A DNA stretch of 64,000 nt from Ligula intestinalis. Its lineage: Eukaryota > Platyhelminthes > Cestoda > Diphyllobothriidea > Diphyllobothriidae. The notes below the pieces were generated by a model that saw nothing but the letters and a program-made list of their open reading frames with translations, made no database searches and was not told where the DNA came from. The translations under genes were made by a program, and so were the position numbers. The stretch spans positions 19,691,281-19,755,280 of the forward strand of contig JAYGXS010000008.1 of the NCBI GenBank assembly GCA_036362985.1, given 5' to 3'. Of the stretch, positions 9,276 to 20,220 are shown piece by piece. Position 1 is the stretch's first letter. Each line of letters opens with the position of its first letter.

Positions 9276-11838
9276 AAGAAATTCTTCGGAAAACAGGAAC
9301 AAACTTTGTTGTAAATTTTCGACACTTGTACACTACGTCGTCTTCGGACGCGAGGGAATTGTGTGAAGAGCAGTTCACATATTTAAACGTTTCAAAAAAT
9401 CGATGATGCTGTGTTAGCCGTGGTCAATAGCATGTTTTAGTGGATGGTCCTTTCTCCAGGCCTTTTTAAGATTGCTCTACATTGAATGCAACTCAACGTA
9501 CCTGTTGCTGCACGAGTCGTCGGAGTTGCTGGCTTCTTAAAACTCGTGGCCTTTCTTGTATGGGCAAGAGCTAACAATTCAAGTTTCGTCCCATGCAATG
9601 TGTGTATGACAACCTCGGACAATGTATATCGCCCCCTTACCGCTCGTTGATGTTGGTGAAAGCTTGTGAAGGCTGTCCTGTCTGTTCGCAATAAACTGCA
9701 TTGCAGCCGCTACAAGGAATTATGTAAATGACCTCTTTTCTTGCTAAATAGCCAACCCTATCCTTAAGGTGTACAAGCTGATTTCGCAGAGCATTTGTTG
9801 GTTTGTGCGGCACTTGGATTTGATACTTCCTCAGGTGTCTTTCAACGAGGTCAGACACGTTTTAAATATGTGGAAATGTTCGCCAATTTCTTGGATTAGG
9901 AGTTTGATAGGAACATTGGTGTTTTATTTTTGTTTAAACTCTTTTCGTTTCATATATCGACGCACGAACTCTTTTAGGTAACTGCTTTTTGAAAACAATG
10001 TGAACAGGTTATTGGGTTTGGCTTGGTAGAGTTCGGGGTTTGAACAATGATTTCTTGCTCGATTCATAAAGGTGAAAGCAGTACTCCGTTTGTGAGCAAT
10101 AGGGTGGTTGTTCTTGTAATGGAGGGTAACATAAGCATAGGTTTTTTTGCGGTGAACCGATATTTGAAACGTTCCGTCAGTATTACGCTGTACGAGGACA
10201 TCAAGAAACGGGAGTATACTGTCAATATCTTTTTCGAGCGTTAATTTGATTCAAGGCATTATTGAATTGATACTGTTGTGTAGTTTTTACAGTTGGCCTT
10301 TTTCAACAATCGTAAACGTGGTATCGACGTAGCGTACCCACAACTTGAGGTTTACTAGTGATAGGGCCATAGTTCCTAATTTTTGCGTCGTTATTTTGGC
10401 CAAGAAGCCTGAAATTGCTGATCTCATCAGTGCTCCTTTTATCAGCTTATAGTTTTGTTGATAGAATGAGAAATTAGTTTCCAAACATAGATCTAAGAGT
10501 TCAAGCAGGGCAGATACAGGTTATTCCATTTTGTCGAAATTTAGTGATTTTTCTGCGTATTGCCTTGATAAATCTAATGGTATCGATGTGAAGAGAGAAA
10601 CAAAATCAAATGATACCATCATTTCGTCTGCTGTTATTTCAAGCCCTTGTTATTTGCTTAAAAGACTCCATGAAATTGTTGATGGATGCTTCGCAATCTT
10701 TTTCAATGGGTGAAGTTTTCAAAATAGCCCCTTTAAGATTTTGTAATTGGGTGCGCCTATTACTGATTCTATCGGTCTTAGTGGTACTTCGAGGCTTGTG
10801 TTTTTGAGATTGTCCGTAGATTTTAGCTATATTTGGTTTGGTTTGTCACAGGGACTTTGCAATATCTCCTGATATTTGTCTCTTCCCTGTCAGACGGTTT
10901 ATTACGTTTTCAATATTTGCATTATGTTCTGGTGAGGTGCGTACTAAACGGTTTGTATGTTGACCTGTCCCCTAGTAGCGATAGCATCTTTTCATCATAA
11001 GCTGCTTTGTTCAAGATGACGGTTGAGCCTCCTTTATCTGCGGGAAGGATGACGATTTTTTTTCTGTTTTGAGAGACTTAAGTGCTTTTTTTCTTCATGT
11101 GATAACACTAAATAACTGTTTCAGTTCTTTAAGGCGTGTTCATTGTTATTTTGGATTGTGAACTGTTCACGTTCTGTTAGAATTTTTGTTAATATTATGG
11201 ATTCCAAATTGGCGAGAAAGTTCAAATAAGTGGAATCGGCAAGATTGCACTTCATTTCCATAGAAAGTATTTGTTTTTCGGTTGTTGTGAGATCTCTCGA
11301 TGACAGATTTGTAACGTTTGTTAAGCTATTCTGGATTGCATAAGATGTATTGTTAATGGCCGTCCATTTTTCCTCTAAAATGTCTCTCTTCTACTGTCGC
11401 TCAATGTTGGAAGCACGCATAATCGTCTCATTTCAAATAAGTGTGAAGAGAGTCCTTTTCGACAGAAATCCATGCATTGTTCTTTAGAGATTTGAAATGT
11501 TTGGAGTCTAATGCGGGCATTGGAGATGAATGCGTTAAACATGCTTTGACCATAGTGAGATGCAATCTTTTATCCTTGGGTTGTTCTGAAAGCAGGTTTA
11601 ATACGGATAGACTTTGGCAAAATCCTCATTTTTTGGCATCTTTGTAAAAAACTTCAACTGTTCCCACGTTAGATTTTCGCGTATTGTACACATTTCCCAT
11701 TGCCTAGCTTGCGATAAAACTTCACCAGTGTAATTCATTTGTATGAATTTAGAAAAGAGAGAAGAAATTCTTTGGGATACAGGAATAAAACTTTATTATA
11801 AATGTTCGACACTAGCACACTAGGTCGTCTGTTTCAAT
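9276..11838 (-). mobile_element. Penelope-like element with similar sequences at both ends
   Basis: The minus strand carries RT and GIY-YIG remnants from about 11.65 down to 9.44 kb. Imperfect direct repeats of about 75 bp lie at each end (9276-9350 and 11762-11838; both begin AAGAAATTCTT and share GGAA(C/T)AAA, TTCGACACT, CACTA and GTCGTCT). PLEs are known to carry terminal direct repeats (pseudo-LTRs) produced by tandem or partial-tandem insertion, and this fits. Internal stops and a YVDT active site make it inactive. Confidence 0.85.
9437..11650 (-). pseudogene. PLE RT-endonuclease remnant
   Basis: Reading leftwards on the minus strand: VILPADKGGSTVIL (about 11050), EVPLRPIESVIGAPNYK (about 10770), FSFYQQNYKLIKGALM and SAISGFLAKITTQKLG (about 10450), and WVRYVDTTFTIVEKG (about 10320), where the second Asp of YVDD is Thr. 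The endonuclease follows with VIYIIPCSGCNAVYCEQTGQ and a degraded HQHQRAV region to about 9440. Several stops and frameshifts break it. The divergence from the other copies marks a separate, older PLE subfamily. Confidence 0.85.
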
Positions 11839-12302
11839 ATACTACAGATAATTAAATCCATCAACGTAAACTGTTGTTGCTCTGGATAATGATGCCAATT
11901 AAGGGAAATTAAACTTTATATTGGCGGAATTTAACGAAAAAAGGGAAATTCAAGTTACTAAAAATGCAAAAGTACGTTATTGTTATAAGTCAAAGGCTAA
12001 AAGGACATCTTAAGAAATAAATATTTAAATAACCAAATGTTTGCGCATGATAATTACAATGCGAAACGCAACCAATAGACACGAAGGGGGCCTAGTACTA
12101 CCCAATTTGACACAACCTTCGATGACATATATTAACCCCATATCATCTCTCTATCAACTTTATAAAGATGATATAAAGGTGAGTATGGGATAAGATAGAA
12201 TTGATATAAAGTCGACGATAGTGTCCAAATAGGCACTAGTGGGCCCTTTTTATTATAACGCGCAAATATTCGGTCTTTATTCTCTCAGTATTCCCATGGT
12301 GA
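11839..12302. other. Gene-free stretch between PLE copies
   Basis: AT-rich sequence with no ORF or repeat match. It includes GATGATATAAAGGTGAG-like text around 12170 with no supported function. Confidence 0.4.
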
Positions 12303-13056
12303 ATTTAAAAAGTCAGTTTCTGGCCCACATATGTTTTCAGCAACTTTTAATCAGCTCAAATGTTTGCAATGAAATTGAAGGCTGTACAATAGAATGAGAG
12401 TTTGAACGTGTAGAAACATTAGTAACTGTCTGACATGGGTACCGATTGGCCAATGTGGACTATTTCAGTGTTGGGTGAGCGACTGCCAAGAGTGGGTTGT
12501 GGTGAAATTTGATCACCACCTTGCGTAGGTATCGGCCATGGAAGTGAAATTACGTGAACACGTACCGGCCTGGTACACCAAAGGCGAAACTAAATCGATC
12601 TCTAGATCTTTTCTCGCACAACTTGTCGATACGAAGCATCAAGTCGATACTAATAAAGCCTTTCAGGTTGTTGACCGGACACCAGCTACATTTTCTAAGG
12701 GCCTACGCCTACGGGTGCTCGCAACGACCGAAGCAGTAACTATAAGGCTAGCGAATCCACAGCTGTGTTGCCAGAAGACACTGACACAATTCCTCACACT
12801 TTCTTGGCCAACACCGACGCCAGGTGGCGATCGCAACAAGTGGCAGTCGCTCACCCAACACGCCTATCTCGCCTACTTGCTCAAGCTAACATAGTCAGCA
12901 GTAGCCAATCGGCGCACACGTTAGACGGCTATTGATTTTACAATGTGTTCAAACTTAAATTGCTTTATACAGCTTTCGTTTTCCCTGCAAATATTTGGCC
13001 TGATTAAGAAGTGCTGAAAACATAAATTTGCCAGAAACTGACTTTTTAAATATTCT
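12303..13056. mobile_element. Head-to-head doublet of PLE 3' ends
   Basis: The outer sequence TTTAAAAAGTCAGTTTCTGG at about 12305 reappears inverted at 13032-13050. Homology runs inward through the CCGATTGGCCA-type block and GCAGTCGCTCACCCAAC to about 12538 on the left and 12808 on the right. The right arm is continuous with a plus-strand endonuclease fragment, so two 5'-truncated PLE copies are joined head to head near 12540. A related minus-strand end lies at 26255-26600. Confidence 0.8.
12541..12894 (+). pseudogene. PLE GIY-YIG endonuclease C-terminal fragment
   Basis: The frame starts at the conserved LREHVPAW position and continues with SRSFLAQLVDTKHQVD, KAFQVVDRTP and AVTIRLANPQLCCQ. 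It aligns with IPRSSITKHLVDTGHTVD and AAAIRRGKPELCKQ in the PLE at 44.06-44.55 kb. The catalytic tyrosines (GIY, YIG) are absent because the copy is truncated at the head-to-head junction. The frame stays open to TAG at 12892-12894. Confidence 0.8.
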
Positions 13057-13649
13057 GTCATTTAAATAAGCTGCACTTGACCCCAACCTTAAATGTTAAC
13101 ATGTACTTTTCAATCTAGAGAAGCTGGAGCCCTTATCATGTGTCTGACATTTTCGGTATTTGTCTTGTCTACCCAGCTTCAGAAACTGGACATACATGTT
13201 TTCAGCTTACCGTGTGTGTATTATGTGGGGCCGCTGCGTCTGACTCCCATCTCACTGTCACTTTTGTCCCCGTCATTACCACTCCGTTGAGCGGCTGTAG
13301 GGCTGCGCCGGCCCACGTCTCACTGTGGTTTATTTTACCTCACAATTTTTGACCAAAGAGCAGGTTCGCGGCGTCGATTAGTATACGCTGTGATTTTCCC
13401 TTGATGAGTATTGTAACGGTAGCCAAGGCCGAAGTGTCACCACCCCATTACGGATTGTGTGAGTTCCCCCAATGAAGAACACAACAAGAAGAGCGCAACA
13501 ACAGAAGTCCCTAAGTGTCAAAGGAGGGCGTGGTTAGTGACACTATTGGCTGGTGACTAAAGGATGATTGAAGTTTGAATTTTTATTTTTGACTCATTGC
13601 CCGTCAGTATGCTTCGCTGCCTGTAGGCCCATATATAGCCTGCTGCGAG
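13057..13649. other. Gene-free stretch
   Basis: Overlapping short ORFs (13093-13352) have hydrophobic but unrecognised translations. No repeat partner was identified. Confidence 0.3.
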
Positions 13650-13890
13650 CGAGCTCGTTACCTGTTAGTTAGCTCGCTGCTAGATTAAGGTAAAGCGCCT
13701 CCTAACAACGAGGACATTCTAAAGAAAATATATCGAAGGGCGGGCAGAAACATTAAGTTGATCATTGACTAAGCAGCCGTTATACCCTCAGGATTCTTTT
13801 TTTACCTTGACACGTTATCGTCACCTTGGCCTTAAAGTTGAAAACATGCTCAATCAGTTTGGCATGGGATTGCTGCAGAAGGTTACCTCA
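13650..13890 (+). repeat. Dispersed repeat, copy 1
   Basis: Blocks TTAGCTCGCTGCTAGAT, GCAGAAACATTAAG, TGATCATTGACTAAGCAGC and ACCTTGA(C/T)(A/G)CGT recur in the same order at 18696-18930. Both copies hold a short open frame starting after CATTG at the ACTAAGCAGC block, but the translations (84 and 73 codons) diverge. A non-coding element is therefore more likely than a gene. Confidence 0.7.
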
Positions 13891-14107
13891 TTCACAAAAT
13901 CCACCGATTTTTACAATTACCTACCCCTTACGCAAACGCAGCCCAAGCTGCGGCTCCCAATGTCTTACAACAATAAAGTCATAGTCGAAATACATAGTGG
14001 GGCAGATTGTGTTTTATGAAGAAATGTAAAGATTTATAGAAATGCTAGCTTTTTTAACAAATTGAAAAATTGCCAATAGTAGAGATAATGCGAATTCCAG
14101 GAAGCGG
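13891..14107. other. Spacer
   Basis: It contains the tail of an open frame (to 14019) and AT-rich sequence, with nothing recognisable. Confidence 0.3.
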
Positions 14108-15357
14108 TCAAGAAGAAGAAGATGCGATCACTGGAACAATAGTTTTATTTGCCTGACCTTTCGGATTCCCTCGGGAATCCTCAATGATGGGCGATGATAA
14201 CGTATTCAAGGTCATGCGCAGATGGCGTGAGGACATGCACAGACTGCACGGTATTTATAGTTCATAGTGGTCATCCGCGTGTGTTTGATAATTGTTCACT
14301 TCTTTAGCCACCGATTCAGCCTTAATTGATGCGGTACTGGCTTGACACTTCGCGTTCGACTCACTCATTACCACAAATGGCTTGTCAGCGCAGATGCGGG
14401 CCAGCTAATCGGGTGAAAATTATGCCCGCTATTGTAATTGTTGTTGCTGCGCGCAGCCCTTCCCACCTGACTGATTCTCTCGCTCAGGAAACTTCTCAGT
14501 AAACCGTATGAGGACGCAAAATCGTTGCGCTTGTTGATGGACTAGAGGCCTGAGAACCCTGACTCTAGCAGCTCACGGCTCACGTGGTTCTCACATCTTG
14601 CGAGGATTTTGGCCTCGTTAAACTTGAAAATATGGCCGGGTCCCGTTGAATGAGCTGCAACCTGGGAGTTGACGTCTTTCTTCCTCACCACCGCTGCATG
14701 CTCGGCCATTCTCGTCTGGAGTAATCTCCCGGTTTCTCCGACGTAGTTGCTTTGTCCGCAACTATACCAGATCCGGTAAATGGGTCCAGCCGTTTCCCGC
14801 AGTGGCAGTGGGTTTTGCGGCCACATGGCCCGGTGCCTGATGTTTGCTTCTGACCTGTGCGCAACTCCAAATTCAAACGGGGTGAGTAGACGGCTGAAAG
14901 CTTCCGATACCTTCTTCACGTAGAGAGGAGTTTGCCAAACGTTTCGACTGGCAGGACGTGTCTTCTTCTGGCGTTTGCCTATGCATCGGTAAACAAAATT
15001 GAGCGGGTAAACATTCGCTCTCAGTATCCGTCGCAGGTACTGTAATTCAGCAACTTTGTCTTTCACTTCGCTGCAATACGTCTCAACGCGCCGGTAAAGC
15101 GCTCTTACACAGTTGCGTTTGTGACCGACTGGATGATTTCTGTTGTAGTTCAGGACTTGCATAGTGTTGGTTGCTTTCCTGAACACTTTAGCTTTTAGGC
15201 CACCACCATCTTTGCGGCAAACGAGGATATATAGGAGGTCACCTTATTGTTTTCTTCTTCCTCCTACGTAAATTGAATGTCCGGGAAGATGGCGTTTAGA
15301 CGTTCCTTGAAATTCAGCAGCTGAGCCCTCCCAATAATGTTGAAGGTGTCAACCACA
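14108..15357 (-). pseudogene. PLE fragment: RT C-terminus, linker, GIY-YIG endonuclease, 3' end
   Basis: The minus strand starts at the RT active site (YVVDTFNIIG in place of YVDD, about 15340) and continues through FKERLNAIFPDIQFT to a TAG. After a disrupted stretch it reopens as a 214-codon frame (14542-15186) with YNRNHPVGHKRNCVRALYRR, FGVAHRSEANIRH, IYRIWYSCGQSNYVGETGRL and LQTRMAEH, and then VSRELLES. The GIY-YIG tyrosines, RMAEH and the C-terminal helix region are present. The 3' UTR ends with GATTCCCTCGGGAATCC (antisense view) and CTTCTTCTT. It forms the left arm of a doublet. Confidence 0.9.
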
Positions 15358-15890
15358 TACCGGAAGATTATCCCGCACGCGAATGGCCGAGCATGGAGTG
15401 GCAAAAGACCGAACTCCTGTGCTCGGTATGTGGACGACACGTTCATGCAGCGGCGGTGAGAAATAAAGACGCCAACTTCCCGCTTGCAGCTCACTCGAAG
15501 GTACTCGGCCATATTGGCAAGTTTGACGAGGCCGAAATCCTCGAAAGAGGTGAGAACCACGTGAGCCGTGAGCTGCTGGAGTCATGGTACTCAGACCCCC
15601 AGTTTATCAACAAGCGCAACGATTTTGCGTCCTCATATGGTTTACTGAGAAGTTTCCTGAGCAGAGAATCAGTCACGTGGGAAAGGCTGCGCGCAGCTAC
15701 AACTCTAACGACAGCGGGCATAATTCTCACCCTATTAGCTGGCCCGCATCTGCGCTGAGATGGCATTTGTGGTAATAAGTGAGTCGAACGCAAAGTGTCA
15801 AGCCAGTACCGCATCAATTAAGATTCCCGAGGGAATCCAAAACGTCAGGCAAATAAAACTCTTGTTCCGGTGATGGCATCTTCTTCTTCT
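15358..15890 (+). pseudogene. PLE endonuclease fragment, right arm with a 52-bp RT insert
   Basis: Plus-strand coding starts directly at the head-to-head junction with TGRLSRTRMAEH, is broken by a 52-bp segment (15396-15447) that encodes ARYVDDTF of the RT, and resumes with AAVRNKDANFPLAAHS. It continues through HVSRELLESWYSDPQFINK to about 15640. The 3' end carries GATTCCCGAGGGAATCC (about 15824), AATAAAACTCTTGTTCC and CATCTTCTTCTTCTG, mirroring the left end at 14108. Confidence 0.88.
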
Positions 15891-17474
15891 GAAAGGGAAA
15901 ATTCCGAAAAATTGGAAATCGGGCGTTCTAGGTTAATTTAAGACTCACATGCAGAGAAAGCTTGTTTATGCAAAATCGCTGAGTAAATTAAGCAGCACAG
16001 GTATAATTACGTTGGAAAATAATCGTTTTATAAAGTTTTTGAATAAATATGCTTCCATAATTATATCAATGTAAGGTATGGCTGTCACCAAGCAGCCCAA
16101 CTTTCGGGTAAGTTTTCGTGCACGTTTTCACATGAACTGCTAGTTGTTTCTTTCGTTTATGTATTGCTTGAGTTACTAGAGACTAAGGTGACCACTTTTT
16201 CACTTGACGTGTCCCATGGGGAGATCACAGGCGTAATATATTTATTGAGCTCTTTTGCGGACATGCCGGTCATTGACTAATAAATTTCAATGGAATTTTC
16301 AGGTGCAACTGTAAACATACCATTTTTGTACGCTAAGAGTAATTGCCTTCTACCACAGTTTTTGTCATTATTTCGAGATTTCAATTAAAAATGAGCTGCA
16401 GAGCTTCCTTGAAATGCTAATCAAGACTTTACGAATTTCACTGGCTTCCGTCGGTTGACCATAAATAATTATCATATTCTTATTGCTTACTAAAACCTAC
16501 AAAATAAGATCTATCTTAAAAGCGTTTACCTATAGAACGATTTTTTGAAAAAAATTTCGTATGTAGCTGTCTGTGTGGGTCATCGATTTAGTACAACCCG
16601 AGAAAAACGGAAGTCCACAACAAACGTCACGAATTTATATGCCTAAGTTTGATTCAAAAATTCTTAAACATGTTTTTTCTTGAAAGACAGTTTTACAAAT
16701 ACATTTTGGCGTCAGATGTCTGCATACTTTATTTCTTTTGAAGATTAAGTGAAGACCAGAATGGAAACTTTTTGCCAGTTTCAAATTTTACTAACAATTA
16801 GGGATAAATCCTGTATTATAAGTGAAAGAGCTTACTTTTTTACTTACTTCGAAAGAGTTTTAGTGTATTTGGTTACTACTAGGCTCATTTCTACAATAAC
16901 AAATATAGAACACAATGGCAATAATATCAACGGCGATTACAGAGAAAACCGTTCCCCAATATCCCGTGACAATTTACTCAAATGTGTGTAAGATTAACTG
17001 CCTTCAACTTTATATTAATTGTTCAGTTGATTTAGTTACTGTATACTAATAAACGTCTCATACGCATTCCTTGCCTGCAACCCTTCAAATATACAATGTA
17101 AATTTCTAATAAGGCAAAAAAACGTAACGGCCTTGCCCGTTTTTTACTCAATTTTACGGCACAACACTTGGAAGATTTGCAAAATAGCATTTTATAAAAT
17201 ACTCATGCTCATCTTTACCCAAAATAATGCGTAATCTCATAATAACACTTACCTGAATTTCATAGACGCAAAGCAAAATTTTCCGTTTCGTAACCAGATA
17301 TAATTAAGAAGTTCGTCCTCTTCATGAATGTTCTTGTAAATTGCAACATGCACACACAAGATAGTCTTTACGGCATCATTTAATAGCTTTGGAAATTTCT
17401 CGGATATCAACGAACACTGGATTTTAAGAAGTTCCGCCTCAATTTTCTCCCAAAATACTGATTTATGCGGAACT
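15891..17474. other. AT-rich gene-free stretch with one dispersed-repeat copy
   Basis: About 15955-16050 resembles the repeats at 3640 and 53545 (CAAAATCGCTGAGTAAAT, AAGCAGCACAGG, AATAATCGTTTTATAAAG). The rest, including an 80-codon frame at 16749-16991, shows no motif. Confidence 0.4.
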
Positions 17475-17836
17475 CAATTCGGCAGAAGATTCCATGGCAG
17501 AGCACATATCTTCTTATCAATATTTAAATGCCTACTACAACACTTACCGCAAGTCAGAAACTTGGAGCATTTAACATGCGATATCACTATCCCAACCTAA
17601 CCCTAACCCTTACTCTAAACATAAACCTCACCCTTATCCTTAACCTTAGCCTAAACCTAACCCTTACCCTAACCTTAACCCTTACTCTAACACTTACCCT
17701 TACCCTTATCCGAACCCTAACCCCAGCCCTTACCCTAACCCTAAACCTCACCCTAACCATAACCCTTACCCTAACCCTTACCCTAACACTTGTATTACCC
17801 TAACACTTAACATAAACCTAACCCTTACACTAACAG
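17475..17836. repeat. Repeat module with telomere-like CCCTAA/CCCTTA array, copy 1
   Basis: An array of variant units (CCCTAA, CCCTTA, CCTAAA, CTCTAA) fills 17590-17836. The 115 bp to its left (ATTTAAATGCCTACTAC, AGAAACTTGGAGCATTT, ATATCACTATCCCAACC) is repeated beside the second array at 18.5 kb. The array therefore belongs to a dispersed or duplicated module, not a chromosome end. Its long open frame (17528-17803, threonine/leucine repeats) is a by-product of the repeat. Confidence 0.85.
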
Positions 17837-18449
17837 AAGTTAATTGTGTAGGCATTTAAATATAAATAAAAACATATGTGAGCTACCAAGGAAACGCCTG
17901 TTCAAATTACTTCAAATCAATCTTCTGCCTTCCAGATGATGTTCACTAAAAGTTGTGATGCTATATAATAAGTTAATATGAAGTGAAAAAGCAGGACTTT
18001 TATAAATAAATTTTACTGCAATTCCATGTGGAATTATATTTTGAGGTACTGGCAGTATCTTGTAGCATCTTGTAGCAAAATAATAAATACGATCAAAAGG
18101 GGCTTGCATAGCCTATGCTTAATAAACTTAAGCCTTGTTGGAGGCCCAATTCATTGAAGCTTTGATGGGAGTACTTACGTGACAGACTTGCTGGAATATC
18201 ATTTACTGTTAAATCGAAGTATTCATCGTCAATACCCTTGAACATGGGCCATACCTTTCTGCTTCTTTCTGCCTCATAAAATGGACTTGATTTTACGCAA
18301 TGTGCCATGATTTAACTTGTAAAAGTGCTTTGTTTTGAAGCGCGAATCCATACGATTGACTGCATTGGCACAAAATCGGAAGTCAATTTCACTAGAGCTG
18401 AAGGGACTTTCTCCGTACAAACTGCATGCAAGTGCCAATAACAAATTAG
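17837..18449. other. Spacer between the two telomere-like modules
   Basis: Short minus-strand frames overlap (17912-18474). None has a recognisable motif. Confidence 0.35.
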
Positions 18450-18695
18450 GGCAGGAGTTTACTTGGCAGCGCACATATGTTCTAATTTATATTTAGATGC
18501 CTACTCCAACGCTTCCCATAACACAGAAACTTGGGGCATTTTACATGCCATATCACTATTCCAACCTAACCCTAACCTTTACCATAAGCCTAAACCTAAC
18601 CCTAACCCTTACTCTAAACGTAAACCTAACCTTAGCCTAAACCTAACCCTTAACCTAACCTTAACCCTTACCCTAACCCTTACCCTAACCCTAAC
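18450..18695. repeat. Repeat module with telomere-like array, copy 2
   Basis: The flank GATGCCTACTCCAACGC, AGAAACTTGGGGCATTTT and ATATCACTATTCCAACC is followed by CCTAACCCTAACC-type units to 18695. The array is shorter than in copy 1. It abuts dispersed-repeat copy 2 at its right edge. Confidence 0.85.
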
Positions 18696-18930
18696 TAGTT
18701 ATCTCTTTGCTAGCTGGTTGCTAGATGTGCGTGAAGCTACTCCTAACAATAAGGAAATTCCTAAGAAAGGATGAAAGTGGAGCAGAAACATTAAGATGAT
18801 CATTGACTAAGCAGCTGACAGACCCTCAGATTTCTTTTTGTACCTTGATGCGTAATCGTTGCCTCGGCCTTGTTTTTGAAGACGTGCTCCATCTGTGCGG
18901 CTTGGGGTTGCTTCCTATGATTTTGGATCA
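18696..18930 (+). repeat. Dispersed repeat, copy 2
   Basis: It shares TTGCTAGAT, AGCAGAAACATTAAG, ATGATCATTGACTAAGCAGC and TACCTTGATGCGTAATCGT with copy 1 at 13650-13890. Here it directly follows the telomere-like array. Confidence 0.7.
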
Positions 18931-19477
18931 AATATTTGTACGAACAACTGATGCTTTCTCATTCGAATTTGTAGCTGTTATTGTTAATCACGCAGCTGCA
19001 CCGACATTGCTAGACAACGGCTAATTTCTTATGCTTACGCGTAGTCTTTCAACTGCACCATGTGTTGCCGGACCGCTGAGGTTGATCTATGGGCAATTCT
19101 GAGAAGCTTGAATGATATAACCACGGTTTTCGAGACCTGTTTCATATACCCGATGCTCTGCTATTACTCTGGTCAGCAACGCTCTGCGTTGATAGCCATT
19201 GCCTCTAAAATGTTTCCAGAGAAACATAATCTTGTCCAGTTTGGCAGCTGGTGTGCTTTAGTTAGTTTCTACCCATCAGTGAAGCCTGCATAGGTGGCAC
19301 TGTTTGTGGTTGCTGTTATAACTCTGGATTTAAAACGTGTTCTTTGGTTTTAAATAAACTGATGCCATCGTAAACATTGACAGAGCACGCTAAGGCGCTG
19401 AGATAATTAGGCCATTGGTTATTTTATTACGTTATCGTACATGTGCCTAGTAGATCCACGTTCATAGGTAGTTAACA
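18931..19477. other. Gene-free stretch
   Basis: Two short plus frames (to 19024 and 19060-19293) show no domain. No repeat partner was found. Confidence 0.3.
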
Positions 19478-19705
19478 GAACTCACCCGCTCCGCTCTACC
19501 AAGGATCACAGGGACTTGTAGTCTTGGCAGATAGTGTTGCCGACAAAGACAAATGAAATTGGGAGGTAGCCATCTCTGCCTTGTTTGCCATCGTCAGCCA
19601 GTCACGCCCAGACCCGAGTAGTGTTCCACTCGAGCCTCGAACTCGCGACCTTGTTTGATCGGAGTACAACGCCCTAACCACTGAGCCACGAGTTCGCTGT
19701 TTGGC
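19478..19705 (-). repeat. tRNA-derived SINE
   Basis: On the minus strand a tRNA-like head begins at about 19705. An A-box-like TGGCTCAGTGGTTAGGG (19672-19688) is followed by a B-box-like GCGAGTTCGAGGC (19634-19646), the split pol III promoter layout. The tRNA-unrelated body runs to about 19480. Fragments of the same body occur at 5.3-5.9 kb. The head lacks tRNA pairing beyond the boxes, so this is a SINE and not a tRNA gene. Confidence 0.8.
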
Positions 19706-20220
19706 CGGCAGGGGCTATTGACACTCATTGATGAATGTTCACCCGATGAACTTGAGCAAAGTACCTGGAAGCATAAATAGTTTCGAGTTCGAAGTGCTGC
19801 CCATATCTTCTTGTTGTGCCAAGTTTCTGCTCAAGTTTATGGTGTGAGCAGATGGTGTATAATGGAGTTGGTAACATGGAAGCCCAGACCATGTGAGCTG
19901 GGATTCTTGCCACTGCCCCAAATGGTTGTTGATAGCACGCTACAGGTGACACCAGCGTCAGCGTGGCTGGCTCCGGCTGCGCCAACCATGTGCGCCCAGG
20001 CAAAACTCCAGTCTTCCAGACTTTTTCTTGACATCGGACAACGACAGTTGAGGGGAGGGAGTGAGAGGATGTTGAAGATGCGAGGGAAGACTACTACAAC
20101 TCAAAATTAATCCACGCGTCTCTGTACCGCCTCTGCACCACAGCGCTGGGAAGCGCATGTTGGACCTCTTCGGAATTGGTGGTTGGACTGTATGCATGTG
20201 GGTGCGACATTGAAACAAAC
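19706..20220. other. GC-richer unassigned block next to the SINE
   Basis: Composition rises above the background, and both strands carry overlapping frames (19725-20003 minus, 19811-20110 plus) without recognisable domains. It may be a repeat into which the SINE inserted. Confidence 0.3.

Noticed and set aside
14108..14190. Hammerhead core at the GATTCCCTCGGGAATCC type of PLE end
   Set aside because: The hairpin and GAAA are present, but the preceding core reads TCATTGA or GACTAA rather than CUGANGA in all copies examined (14.1, 15.8, 22.9, 27.2, 56.7 kb). I did not list these as ribozymes. They may be decayed relatives.
17528..17803. Protein-coding gene with Thr/Leu repeats
   Set aside because: The frame is a translation of CCCTAA-type repeats and is explained by the array.
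17590..18695. True chromosome end
   Set aside because: The arrays are short, degenerate, duplicated with flanks and lie far inside the window.
19621..19705. Functional tRNA gene
   Set aside because: Only the pol III boxes are recognisable. The cloverleaf pairing is missing and the sequence continues into a SINE body.
19725..20110. Overlapping genes on both strands
   Set aside because: The frames lack motifs and a supportable start context, and lie in a GC-rich repeat-like block where long frames arise by chance.
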